Assembly: GCA_036365145.1 (NCBI GenBank) | Contig: JAEOAD010000048.1 | Coordinates: forward strand, 11,163,501 to 11,227,500 | Origin: Orientallactaga sibirica | Lineage: Eukaryota > Chordata > Mammalia > Rodentia > Dipodidae | Reading direction: 5' to 3' | DNA length: 64,000 bases | In this document: positions 1 through 10,645 of the stretch, one piece after another | Layout: each line of letters starts with the position of its first letter | Numbering within the stretch: position 1 is the stretch's first letter | Made by a program: the position numbers and the translations under genes | The notes under the pieces: generated by a model | What the model saw: only the letters and a program-made list of their open reading frames with translations | Databases searched by the model: none | What the model was told of the DNA's origin: nothing

Positions 1-332
1 TTTTGCAAGTCTCAGCAAAATGCCAATAACTGCCTAGCCCTTTCTCAGACTAAAGAAAGATCCTAAGGGCATGCTTTCTTTTGTGGGTGGGGGTGGGGGA
101 CTGTGTGGATTTCTTTGGTGAGAGAGGGTACAAGATAAACCAGTCTTGCTCTACACCTACACGGTCCAGGCCAGGAAGAGACTGATGTCTATGCTTTTTT
201 CTTCCTTCTGTTAAACGGATTGAACCAAAGGAAAAAAAAAATGCACTCATAAAAGAATTGAAGATTTTAAAATGTTTTGCCTTCAAAAAAGATGGTTCCC
301 AAATAAATAAAAAATAAAATATTTTTTAAAAA
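1..332. other. Unique sequence, no gene seen
   Basis: Unique AT-rich DNA ending in an A-rich stretch next to the first B2 SINE. The short minus-strand frame here matches no family I recognise. Confidence 0.6.
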
Positions 333-487
333 GGGGCTGGAGAGATGGCTTAGTGGTTAAACGCTTGCCTATGGAGCCTAAGGACCCCGGTTCGAGGCTC
401 GATTCTCCAGGACCCACGTAAGCCAGATGCACAAGGGGGTGCATGCATCTGGAGTTCATTTGCAGCGGCTGGAGGCCCTGGCGCACC

Positions 488-521
<34 letters not shown>

Positions 522-551
522 CTGCCTATTTCTGTATCTCTCTTTCTCAAA

Positions 552-586
<35 letters not shown>

Positions 587-600
587 AATATTTTAAAAAA
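333..600 (+). repeat. B2-type SINE, full length
   Basis: The tRNA-like head (ggggctggagagatggctta) is followed by box-B-like 'ggttcgaggctcgattc', the body 'agccagatgcacaaggg', a (TC)n run and an (AAAT)n tail. A repeated 'aaaaaagatggtt' at 285-297 and after the tail is a likely target-site duplication. Confidence 0.95.
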
Positions 601-1386
601 AAGATGGTTTCAAAAACTGGATTGGCAATTAGCTTAGCTACTGTGAGTGAGTCTGGGAGGAGCTCGATGGCCCCATCACCACAGTCCTCACCTAGGAGGG
701 CAACGTTCACCTGCGCACAGATGACAGCCGAATCCAAGCCCCGGTCCCAAGGGTCTCGTTGGTGCTCTACAGCCCTGCATTCCAATGTACCCCGCCATTT
801 CCTGGTGGAAGGTCAGCATGTTCATCCCTGGTACTTCCGGCCCTGCAGCTCCTGGAATGTCTCTGGATTTTTGACCTTAATAAATTGGTACCACAATTTA
901 CCAGACGACTGAAAGCCATACATCTTGGAATTACTCTAATGAGATCAGACTGTATTTCCCCCTTAAACGTCTTTTGGCTTCTGTTTTCCTCCTTGCTATC
1001 ACGGCCTGGTAGCAGGACTCATTATGTCTTTCCTGAGCTTCTGCCTGCAGCCCCCAACAGGTCTGGCCACTGAGGGTTAGTTCCTTCCCCACTCCCCCAT
1101 TAACATGGCCTTTGGATTCTTCACACCTTAGCCAGCTACTCTCACTACCCGACTTCCTCTTTGAAAAATGCTGCTAAAGAACTGGACACACCTTTGATTC
1201 CAGAGAATTGCTAGACTACTATAACCACCATGGATCTCCTATGCAACATAATTGCCTTAGCTTTTATGACAGCTTTTATTTCCCTGCTGCAAATGTCTGT
1301 GCATTGATTCAAACTCCCTAAGCAACAGACTCTGAAATACACAAGTTCTTATATCACCCCCATTTCATTCCATATATACATTTTAA
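601..1386. other. Unique sequence, no gene seen
   Basis: This stretch carries two overlapping plus-strand frames (604-912 and 759-1073). They have no domain, signal peptide or splice-site context that I can identify, so I treat it as noncoding. Confidence 0.5.
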
Positions 1387-1567
1387 AAATTTTATCTGTT
1401 TATGAAAGAGAGAGAGAGAATGGGTATGCTACGGCCTCCAGCCATTGCAAACTAACTCCAGATTCATGCACCATCTTGTGCATCTGGCTTATATGGTTAC
1501 TGAATTGAATCTGGTTCCCTAGGCTTCTCAAAAGTGCCTTAGCTGCTAAGCCATCTCTCCACCCCTT
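1387..1567 (-). repeat. B2-type SINE
   Basis: Antisense B2: the (GA)n run, then 'ggcctccagccattgcaaact', then the head complement 'gctaagccatctctccacccc'. Confidence 0.9.
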
Positions 1568-1570
1568 GAT

Positions 1571-1819
1571 ATATTTTTAAAATAACATATTTTATTTAGT
1601 TACTTATTTGAGAGAGAGAGAAATAGGCAGCTAGAGAGAGAGAGAGAGTAAGAGACAGAGAAAGAAAATGGGCGTGCCAGGGCCTCTAGTAACTTTAAAC
1701 AAACTCCAGATGTATGTGCGACCTTGTGCACCTGGCTTTATGTGAGTACTGGAGAATCAAACCTGGATCCTTTGGCTTTAAAGACAAGTGCTTTAACCAC
1801 TAAGCCAGATCTCCAGCCC
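1571..1819 (-). repeat. B2-type SINE
   Basis: Antisense B2 with an A/T tail, a long (GA)n run containing 'aaataggcagctagagag' and the head complement 'ccagatctccagccca'. Pieces of this copy reappear in order in the minisatellite region downstream. Confidence 0.9.
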
Positions 1820-1913
1820 ATTATTTTCATTATTTTTTAATCACTTTTCTGCAGGAATGTTTCCTTGACCCAAAAATCTAAATCATCCACTCTGGAGCTA
1901 GAGAAACCCACTC

Positions 1914-2390
1914 ATGCAGTCCTCTTTCACCAGGACTAAGCCCACACGCGCAGCCCTCTTTGAGAGAGGACTAAGCCCAGAGAGAGCCCTCTTTCACCAG
2001 GACTAAATAGGCCCAGCTAGAGGACTAAGCCCACACGCGCAGCCCTCTTTCACCAGGACTAAGAGAGACAGAGGACTAAGAAAAGCCCTCTTTCACCAGG
2101 ACTAAGCCCACACGCGCAGCCCTCTTTCACCAGGACTAAGCCCACACGCGCAGCCCTCTTTCACCAGGACTAAGCCCACACGCGCAGCCCTCTTTCAAGG
2201 ACTAAACACACGCAGAGCCCTAAGGACTGTAGCAGCCCTCTTTCACCAACTGTAACTAAGCCCACACCCAGTCCTCTTTAGACTAAGCCATTACATGTGC
2301 AGGCACCTGGTTTTTCTGCTCTAGAGAAAGGAAGCCATTTTGTTTATTTTATGCCTCAGTACTGGAGAATCAAACCTGGATCCTGGCTCT
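1914..2390. repeat. 34-bp minisatellite interleaved with B2 fragments
   Basis: About ten units of the pattern 'ccctctttcaccaggactaa' + 'gcccacacgcgcag' (34 bp) are visible. The cleanest run is about 2,085-2,195. Several units are broken by short stretches resembling the neighbouring antisense B2 ('tttgagagagg', 'aaataggcccagctagag', 'agagacagag', 'tgcaggcacctgg', 'tactggagaatcaaacctgg'). Confidence 0.75.
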
Positions 2391-2657
2391 CTCTCTCAAG
2401 ATAAATGATCATATTACCAAAAAAAAGAAAAGACATACACAAAAATAAAACTATAGATGCAAAGTCTAATAACCCGAGTTTGATTCCCCAGGACCCATGT
2501 AAAGCCAGATGCACAAAGTGGCGCATGCATCTGGAGTTTGTTTGCAGCAGCTGGAGGCCCTGGTGTGCTTCATTCTCTCTGGCTCTCTCTCTCTCTCTCT
2601 CAAAATAAATGATAAAAAAAAAAGAAAAGACATACACAAAAATAAAACTATAGATGG
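2391..2657 (+). repeat. 5'-truncated B2 SINE within a local duplication
   Basis: A B2 body starts at about 2,461 ('cccgagtttgattcccc') and ends in (CT)n plus an A-rich tail. Tail and flank ('aaaagaaaagacatacacaa...actatagatg') occur both before (2,424-2,460) and after (2,618-2,657). That is longer than an ordinary target-site duplication. Confidence 0.8.
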
Positions 2658-3002
2658 TATCACTCAAAAGGAGAAAAGACTGACTACTCTTTTCCCCTCT
2701 AAGAAAGAATGAATGAACAAATTCATGAAAGGAAGCTGCCATGGAAAAAAGAAGACAAACTGTGAAGTCTTCTAGCCCAAAGAGCTTCACGTTCAGGATA
2801 AACACCGGTCCTCTTAGCTGGCTCAGGTGCAGGCTTGTGACATCCTAGGGATGGGAAGAATAAGCACCTCTGGGTATTCCTCCCCTAGTTCCTGTTGCTG
2901 CTGATGTTCCTCGGCTGATTCTATTTGAATCCCCGGGTCTCAGTGTAGGTAGCAGCTACTTCACATATTTAAAGACAAGTACTGGTCTTATAATGGGGGT
3001 GG
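2658..3002. other. Unique sequence, no gene seen
   Basis: No repeat family or coding signal is recognised here. Confidence 0.5.
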
Positions 3003-3118
3003 CAGGTCTAACCCAGGCCGACCTGGAACTCACTCTGTAGACCAGGTGAGCCTTGAAACTCCTCCAATCTCAGTTTCCTCAGTGCTGGGACTAGAGGCGT
3101 GAGCCACCACATCCGGCT
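3003..3118 (-). repeat. B1 SINE
   Basis: Antisense B1: 'aggccgacctggaactcact...ctgggactagaggcgtgagccaccacatccggct'. Confidence 0.9.
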
Positions 3119-3957
3119 GCTCTGCTCCTTTTACACAACAAACCAGCTCTAGTCTGGACACTTTCAGGCATGGTAAGTGGGAAAACTTTGTAAGTGCTGT
3201 GTGGAGGAGGCTCATGGGGTCCAAGGAACAGCATCAGACAAGTAATTTCAGACATGTCTATTCCTTTCAGAGCAAAATCTAGAAAACCGAAAATCCCCTT
3301 TTATTCTCTGTAGGCCCTTTTCCTTTGTTTCTGTCCCCTCCCCTGCCTCCTCATCTCTCTGCACAAAGCATCTTTTTGCCCCCCACCCCGGCTCCCCTTG
3401 TTTCCTATGATGAGAGGAAGTAGCAGAAGTAGATGAGGGTTCTCACAAGGTGTCCCTTTCTGAAAGAATTCCTTTCCACCCTTGAGTGTTGAAAAAGTAT
3501 CTTTGACCAGAAATTACATCCTACCCTGGATTCCAAGCGTGCCCATGTGGTACAAAATGGTGCCATGTGATCCACTTCTTCGCACACTGCTGAGTCCCAG
3601 CTATCCCCGAGAAATCTGACTGATGCCGGGAGCTGTCTGTGCCTTGGTTTCAACTTTAATTCTCCTAAATATCCTCATTTCAACTCTAAATTTTTACCAT
3701 TCTACCATTTTACCCATCTAAATTTTTCCATTTTTCCAATTTATAACATATTCTAGAAGACTGGAAAGGCTCAAACAAAACCATCTAAGACAAATCAGTA
3801 TTTTCTACTGTGAAATACAACTATGAATCCATATTCACATGATGAGTCCCTGAGACAATATAATAATTCAGGAAGCAAACACAGTTTTGACGACTTGTTT
3901 CATATGCATCCTTCTCTATTAATCCTGGTTTAATCCTGAGTTAAGAATGACAGATAC
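3119..3957. other. Mostly unique sequence with a possible MIR
   Basis: A stretch at about 3,600-3,660 ('agctgtctgtgccttggtttc') resembles the 3' half of a MIR. The 82-codon minus frame overlaps it, which argues against a gene. Confidence 0.4.
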
Positions 3958-4170
3958 GGGGCTGGAGAGATGGCTTAGGGGTTAAGGCGCCTGCCTCCTA
4001 AGCCCAAGAACGCTGCTTCCAATCTCCAGGTTCCACGATCAGCCAGATGCAAAGTGACGCAAGGGCGCAATGCCGCACTTGACCACAAGGGGGCACATGC
4101 ATCTGGATTTCGTTCTCAGCAGCTGAGACACTGCTGGCGCACCCATCTCTGTCTTCCTCTCCCTCCCTCC

Positions 4171-4203
<33 letters not shown>

Positions 4204-4246
4204 CAAAAAAAATAAAAATAAAAAAAATAAAAATTAAATTAAAAAA
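3958..4246 (+). repeat. B2-type SINE, variant with extended middle
   Basis: This variant carries 'aaagtgacgcaagggcgcaa' and 'cacaagggggcacatgcatc' in the body and ends in 'ctctctccaaaaaaaat'. A 16-bp flanking repeat (aagaatgacagatacg / aagaatgacagatgcg) is a clear target-site duplication. Confidence 0.95.
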
Positions 4247-4274
4247 GAATGACAGATGCGCTCATAGTTTCTAA

Positions 4275-4488
4275 TTTCAATTTTTAAAAAATTTATTTGC
4301 AAGCAAAGAGAGATAGAAGAGAGACTGACAGCAAGAATGGGCACACCAACGGCCTCCAGCCACTGCAGACAGACTCCAGATGCATGCAGCACTTGTGCAT
4401 CTGGCCTGATGTGGGCACTGGGGAATCAAACTCTGGTCATCAGGCTTTGCAGACAAATGCCTTAACCACTTAGCCATCTCTCCAGCCC
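4275..4488 (-). repeat. B2-type SINE
   Basis: Antisense B2 ending in 'cttagccatctctccagccc'. Confidence 0.93.
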
Positions 4489-4888
4489 ATATTTATAGTT
4501 TCTAAATCCCCCAAATCCATATTTCAGATATTTTGGCTGTTTTAATTTTTCAAATCTCCATTTTAAAAGGAATACCTATGCTTTTGTCTTCAGAATATTT
4601 GGAGAGCACAAGAAAAGTAGAGTTGAAGGAAAAAGCATCCTGTAACCTCAGCAACCAAGACAAGCACTTTTAACATCGTGCTATCTTTGTTTTCACACTC
4701 TAGGCTTTGCCCTGTTCTCTAACACACCCCAGATCACATCTCAGAGCCTGTCCTCAGCGCAGTGCACGGACGAATTCCCATGAAGTATCTCAGATGGCTG
4801 GGAGGAGCCCATGGAGCCATTCTGGAGCCACCCAAGTGAGATAGGCTAACGAGGCTGTCACGGTGTAAGAAGCAGGCAGTGAGATGAT
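4489..4888. other. Unique sequence, no gene seen
   Basis: No family recognised. Confidence 0.5.
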
Positions 4889-4981
4889 GGGGCATGGGGC
4901 ACGGCTCCGTGGTAGAGTGCTTATTTGGAGTGCATCAGGCCCTGGCTTTGATCCTGAGTACACAGGGATAAAAAAGTACAT
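4889..4981 (+). repeat. ID-type SINE
   Basis: The tRNA-like body 'tccgtggtagagtgctta...ctttgatcctgagtacac' has box A and box B spacing typical of ID elements, followed by an A-rich tail. It is diverged. Confidence 0.7.
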
Positions 4982-4998
4982 GAATAAAAATTAAGTCA

Positions 4999-5330
4999 GG
5001 GGCTGGAGAAATTGATCCGTGGCTAAGGTACTTGCTGTACAAACATGGGGAACTGAGTTTGGATCCTCAGCATCCACTAAAACACAGGGCATTGTGGGTA
5101 CATACCTGTAATCCCAGTACTGGTGGGGGGGGGCAGATGATCATGGTGCTGGCTAGCTAGTCTAGCCAAATCAGTGAGCTAGCGCTAGGTTCATTCGAAG
5201 ACCCCGTCTCAAGAAAGTAATGTGAGAACTGAGGAAGGCATTCGACACTGGCCTCTGGCCTCCGCAAGCAGGCTCACACAAGTGCTAACACACATATAAA
5301 CATGCATATGCAAATGCAAAAAACCCCAAC
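4999..5330 (+). repeat. B3 SINE (B2-like head, B1-like middle)
   Basis: A B2-like head (ggggctggagaaattgatcc) is followed by 'tacctgtaatcccagtactgg' and a tail 'ctggcctctggcctccgcaa' with CA-rich 'cacacatataaacatgcat'. This order is known for rodent B3. Confidence 0.8.
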
Positions 5331-5510
5331 AACAACTATATATTGATTAAACAATCTGACTTAGGAAAGGAGGAGAGGAAGGAGAGGAGGGAGCAAGCAG
5401 TCAGTAAAGACATTGTGAAAACTGCATTTCTTTCTCTGAAGGACACAGTGGCTCCAGGACCCAGGTCTGCAACTCTGAAGGATCAGGATTGAAGACCCAC
5501 ATATTTTTTA

Positions 5511-5612
5511 TTTCCTCATCTTCCTTCCTCTCCCCACCTCTCTTTTTGCCTCCCTCCCTCCCCCTCCCTCCCTCCTCCCTCCCTTCCTTTCTTCCTTCCT
5601 TTCCTTCCTCTC
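5511..5612. repeat. Pyrimidine-rich tract
   Basis: About 100 bp of nearly uninterrupted C/T on the plus strand (ccctccctccccctccctcc). It could adopt non-B DNA. Confidence 0.9.
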
Positions 5613-5829
5613 TTATTTATTTGTTCATTTATTTGAGAGTGACAGACACAGAGAGAAAGCGGCAGATAGAGAATGGGCAAGCCAGGGCCTCCAGCCATTG
5701 CAAATGAACTCCAGATATGTGTGCCCCCTTGTGCATCTGGCTTACGTGGGTCCTGGAGAATCGAGCCTCGAACCAGGGTCCTTAGGCTTCACAGACAAGT
5801 GCTTAACCGCTAAGCCATCTCTCCAGGCC
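5613..5829 (-). repeat. B2-type SINE
   Basis: Antisense B2 inserted between two pyrimidine tracts. It ends 'gctaagccatctctccaggccc'. Confidence 0.95.
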
Positions 5830-6063
5830 CTTCTCTTCTCTTCTCTTCTCTTCTCTTCTCTTCTCTTCTCTTCTCTTCTCTTCTCTTCTCTTCTCTTCTC
5901 TTCTCTTCTCTTCTCTTCCCTTCCCTTCCCTTCCCTTCCCTTCCCTTCCCTTCCCTTCCCTTCCCTTCCCTTCCCTTCCCCTTCCTTCCTTCCTTCCTTC
6001 CTTCCTTCCTTCCTTCCTTCCTTCTTTCTTTCTTTCCTTCTTTCCTTCCTTCTTTCTTTCCTT
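5829..6063. repeat. Graded pyrimidine satellite (TTCTC)n-(TTCCC)n-(TTCC)n-(TTTC)n
   Basis: About 235 bp of pure pyrimidine on the plus strand passes through four period classes in order. Long simple frames on both strands here (up to 128 codons of Ser/Leu/Phe or Lys/Glu/Gly) are artefacts of the repeat. Confidence 0.98.
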
Positions 6064-6065
6064 AT

Positions 6066-6150
6066 ATCTTACTATGTAACCTAGGCTGGCTGAAGCCACC
6101 TCTGTAGTCCAGGCTGGCTCTATCTCCTGAGTATTGGGCTTCTAGGTCCA
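6066..6150 (-). repeat. B1-like fragment, old
   Basis: The text 'gtaacctaggctggctgaag...gtagtccaggctggctctat...ctgagtattggg' resembles degraded antisense B1. Confidence 0.5.
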
Positions 6151-6859
6151 TACTAAACTTATCTTACTATTTTCAAGAGAGGCTTGGAAACCGAATTCTT
6201 ATGATAAAACCTCCTGATTTATAAACATGGTCTTTAGGTTTTTTAAAAACACTGTCTGGGCCCAAGAACTCCAAACTGAGCACCTACTGGTGTCTTCAGT
6301 TTAACCCCCTTCCTCCAGCTACATAAAAAGGCTTTTCATGGATAGTCTGGAGTCAGTACATTAATTGATCATTCACTGCACATCTGTGAACAACCCAGTC
6401 TCAGACATGTGCCTGGATGACCAATAGCTAGGAAATTCTGGAAATTACTTCCTCTCTTAGAGACTCACCACACAAGGAAGAATGTTGAATCTTGCAGCCA
6501 AAAGCCAACGCTGCTTAACCTTGTCTAACATTTCCCACACTCAGATGGATACAGAACTTTCTTTCCCTTTCCTTGCGTAACAACTACGAATATCTTCAGC
6601 CCTTACATTTTGCCAAACAATGTTTGTTTTGCAAAGTGCTTCTTTAAAACAGAGCCATTTCCCTAGTGGTCACTTGAGTGCTGCAGGAGAACTGGACACC
6701 AGCTATAATGGCCCTTAAAGTCTTGCAGTTTGTTTTCGTGGTCTTTCATTTACCAACATGTAGATGGGCCTTAATGTCAGGTAACCAGGCTCAGGAACCC
6801 CATGCAAGCCAAAGGACCTGACTTTAGAGCTCATACTGCTAGATAAAGAAATGAATTTT
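6151..6859. other. Unique sequence, no gene seen
   Basis: About 700 bp without a recognised repeat or open frame of note. It may hold very old repeats that I cannot identify by eye. Confidence 0.5.
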
Positions 6860-7112
6860 CAGCTTGGAGAGATGGCTCAGCAGTTAAGGCGCTTGCCTGC
6901 AAAGCCTAAGGACTCAAGTTTGATTCCCCAGTACCCACATAAAGCCAGATGCACAAGGTGGCACATGTGTCTGGAGTTAGTTTGTAGTGGCTAAAGGCCC
7001 TGATATGCCCATTCTTATTCTCCTTCTCCCTTTCTTTTCCTCACTCTCTCTCAAATAAGTAAGTAAAATAAGATCCTACCTCAAAAAACCAATAAAATAA
7101 AATAAAATAAAG
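6860..7112 (+). repeat. B2-type SINE
   Basis: The head 'cttggagagatggctcagca' and body 'aaagccagatgcacaaggtg' are followed by a (AAAAT)n-like tail. Confidence 0.95.
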
Positions 7113-7445
7113 TAAATGAATTTTCACTTGAGTTCTACATACCCACTGTTGCAAGCAGGCAAATGAAGCCAAAATACAACAGGTGTTTTCAAGAGATTGC
7201 CCTCAAAGTAGGCAAACACTGACTGAAAGTCAGCAAAGTTCATATTAAATCAGTAATCACCTGCTATGCACAAACCTGTATTTTTCTGGTTGTAGAACAA
7301 GTTTCTCCACAAAGAGTCCACTGTCACACCACCTTTATGAAATGTTATCCTTTTGGGAAGTCAGTTTGTATCCTTCCATGGTTGCTGTGGCTTTACTTTG
7401 GTCTTTATAGGGACATAGCAGCTTGACTCATAATTTATTTTTAGT
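7113..7445. other. Unique sequence, no gene seen
   Basis: Nothing recognised. Confidence 0.5.
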
Positions 7446-7645
7446 TATAAAAATGTTTATTATTTATTTGAGAGTTAGAGGGTGAGGGTATAGGCACACC
7501 AGGGCCTCTTGCCAACTGCAAATGAACTCCGGATGCATGTGCCACCTTGTGTATCTAACTTTACATGGGTACTGGGGAACTGAACCCAGACCAGCAGGCA
7601 TTGCAAGTGTGTGCCTTTAACCACTGAGCCATCTCTCCAGCCCCT
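7446..7645 (-). repeat. B2-type SINE
   Basis: Antisense B2 ending 'ctgagccatctctccagccc'. Confidence 0.93.
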
Positions 7646-7778
7646 TGACACATAAATTAATAAAAATTATTTTTGGTTTTCTACTTTCTCACAATATTCT
7701 TCTCAGAGTAGAATACCTTAGTTTGAGTATTTATTTAGTGTGTGCATACGTGCGTGTGTGTGTATGAGTGTGTGTATG

Positions 7779-7922
7779 TTTTAAGGTTTTAAGGCAGGGT
7801 CTCACTCTAGCCCAGGCTGAGCTGGAACTTACTCTGTAGCTCAAGCTGGCCTTGAACCCATGGTGATCCTCCTACCTCAGCCTACTGAGTGCTGAGATTA
7901 AACATATACCCCCACATTTAGT
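7779..7922 (-). repeat. B1 SINE
   Basis: Antisense B1 beginning 'ttttaaggcagggtctcact', followed by 'aggctgagctggaacttact'. A short (TG)n precedes it. Confidence 0.9.
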
Positions 7923-7960
7923 TTTTACTTGTTTTTTAAGTTAGGTTTTTATTTTCTATT

Positions 7961-8765
7961 TATAACCATCTGAAAAGCCAGACATTAAATTGTGGTTTTT
8001 CCCAATACAGGCTATTGCCAATGCTCCACGAGAACTAGATGGTAAAACCCAATTGCTGAAGATGCCACATGGTTTGTCTGCAGAACCCTGGGGAATCAAA
8101 TAAGAACTGAGCTGGAAGCCTCCTCCCTGCTGGTTAGCGTCACAGTGCTGGAAAGTGCTATGCAGATTGCTGGTCAACTGTCTTAAGCAGCAGGGGATCT
8201 TGTGAGCTACAAGGCCAACCAGCCAGAGAAGAAGTGCCCATTGGTGCAATAGTGGCATGATGGTTATGGGGGTAACCAACTGTTCTCTGAATTTTAGGCC
8301 TGTTCCACGGGAGGAAATTCATGACTGGTACTGAATACCAAGCCCAAAGCCTATGGCTAGGAAGGTCATGGACCCTAGGAGGGAAGCTGCTGCTATTGTT
8401 TGGGGAAATGAATATGATGTGCCCATCAAATTACCCTCTGGATAGTTATGTTAATACCTATAGATTAGCGCTGCTCTTGTCAGAGAAGCTTCTGTATGCT
8501 CTGGAATGATGTCTTCCACACTGAAGTGGCTGTTGTATTCATGAGCGTACAGTGGCTGCTGTTACCTGCACAAGATCTGTGCATTATCGGATCCACCAAC
8601 ACTACATCATGGATGGTGGAGGAAGACAAAATAAATAAAAGACTAGTTGGGCAGAAGGAAGAGTTCACTGGAAGGGGGATGGAGGGGGGGAGGATCATAG
8701 AAGGCAATGGGAGGGAATTATGATCAAAATGTGTTATGTACAAGTATAAAATTGTCAATAAAAAC
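7961..8765 (+). mobile_element. L1 3' UTR relic
   Basis: Landmarks I associate with rodent L1 3' untranslated regions appear in order: 'aatacaggctattgccaatg', 'gctggtcaactgtcttaagc', 'ggtaaccaactgttctctga', 'ctgctgttacctgcacaag' and the terminus 'gggagggaattatgatcaaa' followed by 'caataaaaact'. No ORF2 coding part is attached, so this is a 5'-truncated insertion. Short frames on either strand are incidental. Confidence 0.8.
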
Positions 8766-8935
8766 TGGCTTTTCTAAAATTTGCTTTTCTAAATCGAGAG
8801 GTATAGTTCTTTAGAAGCTCATGATAACAAGACATTTAGAAATTTTGAAAAATTTAACAATTTGGAAAAATTAGCATGAAATTCTCAATATAATTCATAC
8901 TTACAAACTGCTTGGAACATTTATTCTTCTAGGTC
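8766..8935. other. Unique AT-rich spacer
   Basis: Nothing recognised. Confidence 0.5.
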
Positions 8936-9004
8936 TAGGGATTGTAGCTCAGTGGTAGAGTACTTGCCCTGAGTTCAATCCCCAGCACTGCAAAAATAAA
9001 ATCA
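8936..9004 (+). repeat. ID-type SINE, internally shortened
   Basis: 'attgtagctcagtggtagag' then 'gagttcaatccccagcactg' and an A-rich tail: the classic ID/tRNA-Ala-like boxes. The usual segment between them is missing. Confidence 0.9.
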
Positions 9005-9078
9005 AGTACAATAAAAAGTGAAATAAAAGGAATAGTTTTCAGGTATCTTAACTGAGTTATTGAAATGTGTATGGTTTT

Positions 9079-9255
9079 GGTCACGCGAGTTGGTGCACGC
9101 CTTTAATCCCAGCATTCTGCAGGCAGTGGTAGGAGGATCACTGTGAGTTCGGAGCTAGTCTAAGACTACAAAGTGAGTTCCAGGTCAGCCCGGGCTAGAG
9201 TGAGCCCATACCTTTAAAATGATTAAAAAAAAAAAAAAGAGAGAGAGAGAGAGAA
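9079..9255 (+). repeat. B1 SINE
   Basis: 'gcacgcctttaatcccagca' through 'ccaggtcagcccgggctaga', followed by an A-rich then (GA)n tail. Confidence 0.92.
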
Positions 9256-9548
9256 GAAAGAATGATTTATATTATATTTTTGGCTATCCTGGGAAATGCA
9301 TGTGAAATGAAATCCATTAAATTACTTTAAGAGTATTTTGCATTGTTTAAAAGAATATTAGATATACATATGTCATGTTTAATACAAAAAGTTTCTTGTA
9401 TTGTTTGGAAGGCAATATATCCCATACATATGTGCCTGTGTGTGTGCGTGTGCGTGTATGTGTGCATGTGCTCACAGGAAGCTTCTTTTCCCTAGAAAAT
9501 GCCTATAACTTAATTTCTAATTCAAAACATTAAAAACAACTTAATGAA
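9256..9548. other. Unique sequence with a short (TG)n
   Basis: A (TG)-rich run lies at about 9,427-9,472. Nothing else is recognised. Confidence 0.5.
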
Positions 9549-9655
9549 GATGGGCGTGGTGGCTTATGCATTTCATCCTGGAACTACAGAGTGAATTCCA
9601 GGTCAGCCTGGGCTAGAGCGAGACCCTACCTCGAAAACAGAAACAACAGCAAAAA
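9549..9655 (+). repeat. B1 SINE with internal deletion
   Basis: The head 'atgggcgtggtggcttatgc' jumps directly to 'gagtgaattccaggtcagcc'. The middle B1 segment is missing. Confidence 0.85.
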
Positions 9656-10019
9656 AAATCACGTCAATGAATGTGATCTACAAAGAAGCATTTGGTCTAC
9701 TTTCCCCTTGACGAGGGACAGAACCACAGGCAGGCACTCTGAGCTCCTCTTGCCAGAGCAGCTGGAGGCGATGCTAAAGGTGAGGAACACTAGAGCCAAG
9801 GGCCTCTGGCTCCGAAACAGTCTCTCTCTCTTCTTTTCTCAAACCAAATCATTAGTCATTTGAATCTTCTTTCATGTCCTGTCATTGTCAAAAGTCTTCC
9901 TTGAGGTGAACTCAAAGCTGTAATTTTTCCTTTTTTTTTTTGGGGAGGTGTGTGGTTCTTGGGTTATGTCGTTTTTTTGTCTATATTCCTTGCCAATGCT
10001 TTTCTACCACCTCCTTCTT
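9656..10019. other. Unique sequence, no gene seen
   Basis: The 90-codon plus frame starting at 9,591 begins inside the B1 and runs into this stretch. It has no recognisable feature. Confidence 0.5.
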
Positions 10020-10124
10020 GTCTTACGACGTAACCTCATTCTGGCCTTAAACTTGTAGCAATCCTCCTGCCCTAGCCGCCCAAGAACACTGGGATTGCAG
10101 GTGTTAACCACTGACTGACACAAA
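10020..10124 (-). repeat. B1-like fragment, old
   Basis: Degraded antisense B1: 'caatcctcctgccctagccg...cactgggattgcaggtgtta'. Confidence 0.6.
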
Positions 10125-10153
10125 GGCCTCTCAAGTCCTTATTTTAAAAACTG

Positions 10154-10318
10154 GGTTTTTTTTTTTTTTTTTTTTTTTTTTTAGGTAGGATCTCGCTCTA
10201 GCTCAGGCTGACCTGGAATTCACTATGTAGTCTCAAGCTGGCCTTGAAGTCACAGTGATCATCCCACCTCTGCCTCCTGAGTGCTGAGATTAAAGGTGTG
10301 TGCCACCACGCCTGGCCT
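10154..10318 (-). repeat. B1 SINE with long poly(T)
   Basis: The T run (complement of the poly(A) tail) is followed by 'aggtaggatctcgctctagc' and ends 'gtgccaccacgcctggcct'. Confidence 0.95.
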
Positions 10319-10463
10319 ACCTCATTTCTTACTGGTCCTTGTATGCCCAATGCCAGCCAGGGTGCACAAAGCAGACACTCACTTGATGTCTGCTGGACTG
10401 TGGGAACTGGAGGTACCTGCTTCTGCCCTGCAGGTGAATGTGTAAGGAATAAAGGTAGATGTA

Positions 10464-10645
10464 GCAGGGCGTGGTGGCTGGCGCATGCCTTTAATCCCAG
10501 CACTTAGCAGGCAGAGGTAGGAGGATCCCGTGAGTTCGAGGCCTCTCTGAGAACACATAATGAATTCAGGTCAGCCTGAGCTAGAGTGAGACCCTACCTC
10601 GAATAACAAACAAACAAAAAACCAAAAAATAAACAAACCAAAAAG
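10464..10645 (+). repeat. B1 SINE with target-site duplication
   Basis: A complete B1 is flanked by 'aaggtagatg' on both sides (10,452 and 10,644). Confidence 0.95.

Noticed and set aside
1914..2290. CRISPR-like array of regularly spaced 34-bp repeats
   Set aside because: The units abut with no unique spacers and the DNA is mammalian. It is a minisatellite.
5698..6099. Frames of 98-128 codons of Ser/Leu/Phe or Lys/Glu/Gly
   Set aside because: They are translations of the pyrimidine microsatellite and the adjoining B2.
7956..8758. Frames of 62-107 codons that looked like a possible pseudogene
   Set aside because: The whole interval follows the order of a rodent L1 3' UTR and ends in its terminus, so the frames are incidental.
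8936..9004. tRNA gene
   Set aside because: The boxes belong to an ID SINE with an A-rich tail. It lacks a complete cloverleaf and the usual middle segment.
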